NCBI GenBank assembly: GCA_947164605.1
Contig: CAMUXE010000008.1
Coordinates: forward strand, 37,204-101,203
Reading direction: 5' to 3'
DNA: 64,000 nucleotides
DNA from: an uncultured Lachnospiraceae bacterium
GTDB taxonomy: Bacteria > Bacillota > Clostridia > Lachnospirales > Lachnospiraceae
Below are positions 60,908 through 64,000 of this stretch, piece by piece (the first letter of the stretch is position 1; every line of letters begins with the position of its first letter). The notes under the pieces were generated by a model, which saw only the letters and a program-made list of their open reading frames with translations, was not told the origin of the DNA and did not search any database. The translations under genes were made by a program, and so were the position numbers.

Positions 60908-61755
60908 TGCAACAATCCTCCATTCTCTCCCGGCACCGTGGACAGCAGGGAGGTCCCGTTGAAGTCAAGTCCTGCCTTGTGAGCCTGTTCATGTTGGTGC
61001 TCACGGGGAATGATATATTCCTTCCCGTTCCTGATCAGTCTTGCGCCGGTCTGGTGGTAGCTGAAGGCGACACCATTTTCAACACACTGCATGTGCAAAT
61101 CCAGCACCCAGGCGTAATCACAGGGTCTTGCATCCGGCCCCGACTCCCCGCCGACAGAGACGGACTCGATGACCAGCTGACCTGCGGCTGAGTGTTGGGA
61201 AAGCCAGGGGCGGAGGTTGACGCGGGAGAGCATCGGTTCTACCATCACGGCGCGATGTTTGAGCGGGAGAGGGAGATACAGCGGTAACCGCTTGTCTGCC
61301 GCCCACTGGTTTTCGCAGGTCACGGCTATGGTCACATGGTTCCATCCATCCTCCCAATCCGGAGGGAGAGAGGCTTCTATCCGCTCGGGCCTCTTCGTTA
61401 TCATGAAGAATGTGCAGTCCGACCGTTCCCTCATCATGTCCCAGGCTTCTGTCCGCCATTCATCCGCAGCTTCGTGAAAGAAGTCGGAGGAGAAGCAGGT
61501 GTAGATGTGGCTGCCTGCCGGAACCTTGTAGAGTCCTTTGTGCTGACCGGCGCGGAGGCGTCTTACGGGCAGGTTGAACACCTGGGTCTTCCTGACAACT
61601 GAAGGATCGCGTCCAACGCTCTCATCCCTGCGATACATATAACAGTGCTGACAGCCGTAAGAAACCTTCGTGCAGCCATGCCACAGATTCCAGGTCACGG
61701 TTTCAGGAGGACGGGAATCATTGCTCTGACGCGGGAATAGTTCAATCTGATTCAT
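60904..61755 (-). CDS. Phage Gp37/Gp68-like protein (DUF5131 family)
   Basis: The 283-residue protein starts at ATG 61755 with GAGGTG 7 nt upstream. TWNLWHGCTKVSYGCQHCYM carries the Cys pattern (C-x6-C-x2-C) of the DUF5131/phage Gp37-Gp68 family, thought to be radical SAM-related. FFMITKRPERIEASLPPDW and SVGGESGPDARPCDYAWVLD are further family landmarks. The role is unknown; members occur in phages and islands. It overlaps the next gene by 4 bp. Confidence 0.88.
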   Translation of the reverse strand: MNQIELFPRQSNDSRPPETVTWNLWHGCTKVSYGCQHCYMYRRDESVGRDPSVVRKTQVFNLPVRRLRAGQHKGLYKVPAGSHIYTCFSSDFFHEAADEWRTEAWDMMRERSDCTFFMITKRPERIEASLPPDWEDGWNHVTIAVTCENQWAADKRLPLYLPLPLKHRAVMVEPMLSRVNLRPWLSQHSAAGQLVIESVSVGGESGPDARPCDYAWVLDLHMQCVENGVAFSYHQTGARLIRNGKEYIIPREHQHEQAHKAGLDFNGTSLLSTVPGENGGLLQ

Positions 61756-61847
61756 AAGGCGCACCTCGGTGGACTCAGAAAGCCCACTACGATACAGCTA
61801 TTCCAAGCAGCGATTGTTTCAGATATCCTCTGCGGAGGAACCGGCTA

Positions 61848-62201
61848 TCACAAATCTGGATACTCCGGTTCCAGATCTGCGAAAGCAAGATCTATTGATG
61901 CTTTCAACATCCTCTGCTCCTCCAGGCTCGTTAGCGGCTGACGTCTACTGATTGTCGCAAACATGCCATCGTCAAAGGTCTTCGGTAGGTTGAGGACTTG
62001 TTCGTGATCCAGTTTCAAAATGTCAGCGAGTAAAAGGACTGTGCTCTGGTCAACAAGATCGTTTGGAAAAACAGTATCAGTTTCAGTTCTCTGGATTGTA
62101 TCAAATGGCAACCCAGACAGTTCCGACAGCTTCTCCTGGGATAATCCTCGGGCACGACGAGCATAGGCAATCAGTGCGCCGAGGCGTGAGATGTTCTTCA
62201 C
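61848..62201 (-). CDS. XRE-family transcriptional regulator
   Basis: The 117-residue protein carries a helix-turn-helix at residues 8-65 (LGALIAYARRARGLSQEKLSE then LSGLPFDTIQRTETD, LADILKLDHEQVL). The C-terminal 45 residues are acidic and helical. It is the first minus-strand gene ahead of the DUF5131 module, 92 bp upstream of it, and may control that module. A weak AAGAAC-type site precedes its ATG; an upstream continuation is blocked by IS3-side DNA. Confidence 0.82.
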   Translation of the reverse strand: MKNISRLGALIAYARRARGLSQEKLSELSGLPFDTIQRTETDTVFPNDLVDQSTVLLLADILKLDHEQVLNLPKTFDDGMFATISRRQPLTSLEEQRMLKASIDLAFADLEPEYPDL

Positions 62202-62344
62202 TGTACTATGCCGCCCGCCGGAGCATCCATATAAAGAACGCCCAGACGGTTGGCTTTGCCGGGAACGTGCGTCGAACGGTCGCTGCGTACTTCATTTCCT
62301 CTGTACTGGTCAAGATTTTTGGTAACACTTTGGTCCGAAAATAA

Positions 62345-62628
62345 CTACTTTGATCTTGCCTCCATAGGAGTCAAATATCCATTAGCTGAATGTGGTCTTA
62401 CATAGTTGTACCAATTCATATATCTTCTTGTCATTTCATCAAGCATTTCAACACTTTCAAAAGTGTATCTGTAATAAAAACAATTCTTAAATGTATTATA
62501 AAATCTTTCCATAGGCGCATTATCATAAGGATAACCAGCTTTACTCATACTTTGAGTAACACCATTATCCTTACAGAAAGCAACAAACTCCCAGGAAGTA
62601 TATTGAACTCCCTGATCTGAATTATCCT
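62345..62628 (-). pseudogene. IS3 orfB C-terminal fragment (foreign to the rest of the gene)
   Basis: In a frame different from the upstream part it reads NSDQGVQYTSWEFVAFCKDN and later GYPYDNAPMERFYNTFKNC, ending YVRPHSANGYLTPMEARSK. This holds the second Asp and the catalytic Glu of the DDE set but begins exactly at the SDQG motif, so it is a 3' fragment of a second transposase. Confidence 0.85.
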
Positions 62629-63270
62629 GAATTCGGCATAGTCGCTGTGGATTAGGGTTTCGTCATCCAGAGTGGCTCCGTGGCTCTCGATTAGGATGTT
62701 TATGGTCTCCAATACAAAGTCGAGTTCTAATGATTCGCTAAGCACGTAAGCGAGGATTTGCATAGTGTAGGCATCCTTGATTACTGAAAGATAGAAGAAC
62801 ACACCGCAGCAAGGGATGTAAGTGATATCTGTTAGTAGTACCTTGCGAGGACCATGTTCCTTAAACTCCCTTTGGAGGAGGTTATCAGCCACAGCATCTG
62901 TTTTAAGAGCCTTAGCCATACGACGGTAAGGGTTTGCTTTACGGATGGGGCATTTAAGCCCGTATTTGTGCATTAGTCGCTGGATCTTCTTGAGGTTCAT
63001 AAGAACCGGTGGATCCATATGAAGAAGTCGCATATGAATGCTTCTGATGCCTTTATCGTATCCTCTGAACTGATAGGCTTGAAGGATAAGTTCAAAATCG
63101 GCTCTGTCCGCAGCTTCCTTCTCGGCACGTTTGTCAGCAGAAGCAACCCAATTGTAGTAGCCGGAGCGGGAAACGCCTGCGATGGCACAGAGTTCCTTGA
63201 TATTTTGGAGATTGCCCTCCATGGATATGATTTCATGGATGACCTCGTATTTAGCACTTGGTTTATCCAT
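62629..63270 (-). pseudogene. IS3 orfB N-terminal part, truncated at the second Asp
   Basis: MDKPSAKYEVIHEIISME begins a normal orfB; VSRSGYYNW is the HTH/linker and RKVLLTDITYIP carries the first DDE Asp. At IHSD the sequence turns into YAEF and then meaningless residues, because the frame is lost where the second IS3 fragment joins. The frame is open upstream of its ATG, which allows fusion to orfA by -1 frameshifting. It is catalytically dead. Confidence 0.85.
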
Positions 63271-63272
63271 AA

Positions 63273-63710
63273 TTAATCCCTCGGCTTTTTGTCGTTGCCC
63301 AGCTCGGTAATTTTTTTTAGAAAATCAACCTGTTGGCGAAGATAAACGAGCTCACGCTGCATAGCAGAAATGGAAAGCTGTGAAGGCATGGTGTTGTAGT
63401 CTGTGTTCTCGGGTGCTTTTGCTTTAGCATTGGAGTAGTCCTCTGTAAGAGGTCTGCCGGATTCTACCAGTTCTCGGAGCCTTCTGGCGAAGCCGTAGAT
63501 ACGGGTGCGACCAAGAATTTCCGTGTCGTATCCACAAGATTCGAATATTTCGATACTGGTATCGCCCTGCTCATAGCGTGACAGGAAAATGTTTTTAAAT
63601 TCCAGAGTAAAGATGATCTGGCGGGCGTTTACTTTTGCAGTAAACTGATTGGCAGTCAAAGTCTCAATCTGTTCTGGAGTGAAGATAGATTTTTTGTGAT
63701 TTTTAAGCAT
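63273..63710 (-). CDS. IS3 orfA (helix-turn-helix subunit)
   Basis: Start at 63710 with GGAGG 10 nt upstream; 145 residues. It has an N-terminal HTH region (FTPEQIETLTANQFTAKVNA), a Ser/Arg-rich middle and a C-terminal leucine zipper (MQRELVYLRQQVDFLKK). An A8 run at 63310-63317 near its end permits a -1 slip into the orfB frame, giving KKNYRAGQRQKAEGLIMDK. This is the usual IS3 way of making the full transposase. The orfB partner here is broken. Confidence 0.82.
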   Translation of the reverse strand: MLKNHKKSIFTPEQIETLTANQFTAKVNARQIIFTLEFKNIFLSRYEQGDTSIEIFESCGYDTEILGRTRIYGFARRLRELVESGRPLTEDYSNAKAKAPENTDYNTMPSQLSISAMQRELVYLRQQVDFLKKITELGNDKKPRD

Positions 63711-63766
63711 TAGTATGAACCTCCATGTAGTGTTATTATACTGCATTCAGACACGAGATGAAAACA

Positions 63767-63895
63767 GCGTGTCCAGAAAGCGGGGTTTTAATAAAAAACC
63801 GGTGTCCACTTTCCGGGGATGTCACCTGATAAGCAATAAATGGTGGTGTCCGAAAAGTGAGATTTTTGAAAGGATATGTGTCCATTTTTATGGGT
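63767..63895. repeat. Four GTGTCC-centred repeats upstream of IS3
   Basis: GTGTCC occurs at 63767, 63800, 63844 and 63876, each followed by a similar 10-nt tail (AGAAAGCGGG, ACTTTCCGGG, GAAAAGTGAG, ATTTTTATGG). They may be ends of mobile elements or transposase-binding sites. No gene is visible from 63711 to the window end. Confidence 0.55.
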
Positions 63896-63945
63896 ACATT
63901 TTAAGGATGGCTTGACTTCAATGCAAGATAACAGGGACAATCTGT

Positions 63946-64000
63946 CAGAGCAGAGCAGAGCAGAGCAGAGCAGAGCAGAGCAGAGCAGAGCAGAGCAGAG
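63946..64000. repeat. (CAGAG)n pentanucleotide array running off the window
   Basis: Eleven perfect CAGAG units fill the last 55 bases. The true length is unknown because the window ends inside it. Confidence 0.95.

Larger units (their letters stand above)
62285..63740 (-). mobile_element. Chimeric IS3-family element
   Basis: An orfA/orfB pair of IS3 type, with the orfB 3' third replaced by a fragment from another IS3 copy (junction near 62629). The outer ends are estimates: repeat-like TGTACTGG near 62305 on one side and the orfA leader on the other. Confidence 0.75.

Overview
The window reads as a low-GC Gram-positive anaerobe, most likely a member of the Lachnospiraceae (Butyrivibrio or a close relative). 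This rests on AT-rich intergenic DNA, AGGAGG-type ribosome binding sites, a ThiC/QueDECF/membrane-pyrophosphatase gene set, BspA-type leucine-rich repeats, a LoaP-type antiterminator and the insertion-sequence families present. The assignment is inferred from gene families and style; no rRNA or tRNA gene lies in the window.

Left part (1-36.7 kb), chromosomal core: a lipase-like hydrolase cut by the window edge; a LysR regulator; a NiCo (czcD-type) riboswitch in front of a cation diffusion facilitator; a DUF3737 beta-helix protein and a nitroreductase; a collapsed zinc-ribbon/Gly-rich pseudogene; a Lon-like AAA+ ATPase without a protease domain; and thiC under a TPP riboswitch with a legible antiterminator. 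A minus-strand operon (13.9 to 8.8 kb) encodes a membrane leucine-rich-repeat protein, a radical SAM/SPASM enzyme, a small protein ending in a Gly/Ser stretch plus 16 asparagines, a double-zinc-ribbon membrane protein and a thioesterase. I find this the best candidate for an undescribed system. Then follow a MalY-type lyase, a LicD protein, a giant J-like/TPR protein translationally coupled to an HscC-type Hsp70, a 2-keto-3-deoxygluconate-type kinase, the preQ1 operon queD-queE-folE-queC-queF behind a preQ1-I riboswitch, a membrane pyrophosphatase and a membrane-anchored polysaccharide deacetylase.

Middle part (34-54 kb): a surface polysaccharide locus. A consensus promoter and a long structured leader precede loaP, then a priming glycosyl-1-phosphate transferase, seven glycosyltransferases, an acetyltransferase, a Wzy-like polymerase, a pyruvyltransferase, a Wzx flippase and a UDP-GlcNAc 2-epimerase. 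The locus has been rebuilt repeatedly: an acyltransferase remnant, a TIR-like defence-type gene, a G7-tract frameshift in one glycosyltransferase, an IS110-family element, a stray BrnT-like toxin gene and a nagB fragment cut by an IS1634-family element.

Right part (54.8-64 kb): mobile and accessory DNA with visibly higher GC. It holds the IS1634-type element, a 117-bp near-perfect palindrome, two related small coiled-coil genes, a pRiA4b ORF-3-like regulator-fusion protein, a SipW-type signal peptidase, a phage Gp37/Gp68-like (DUF5131) protein, an XRE regulator, a chimeric IS3 element and a (CAGAG)n array running off the window. Short intergenic tandem duplications (15-44 nt units) recur throughout the core region and look like a trait of this genome.
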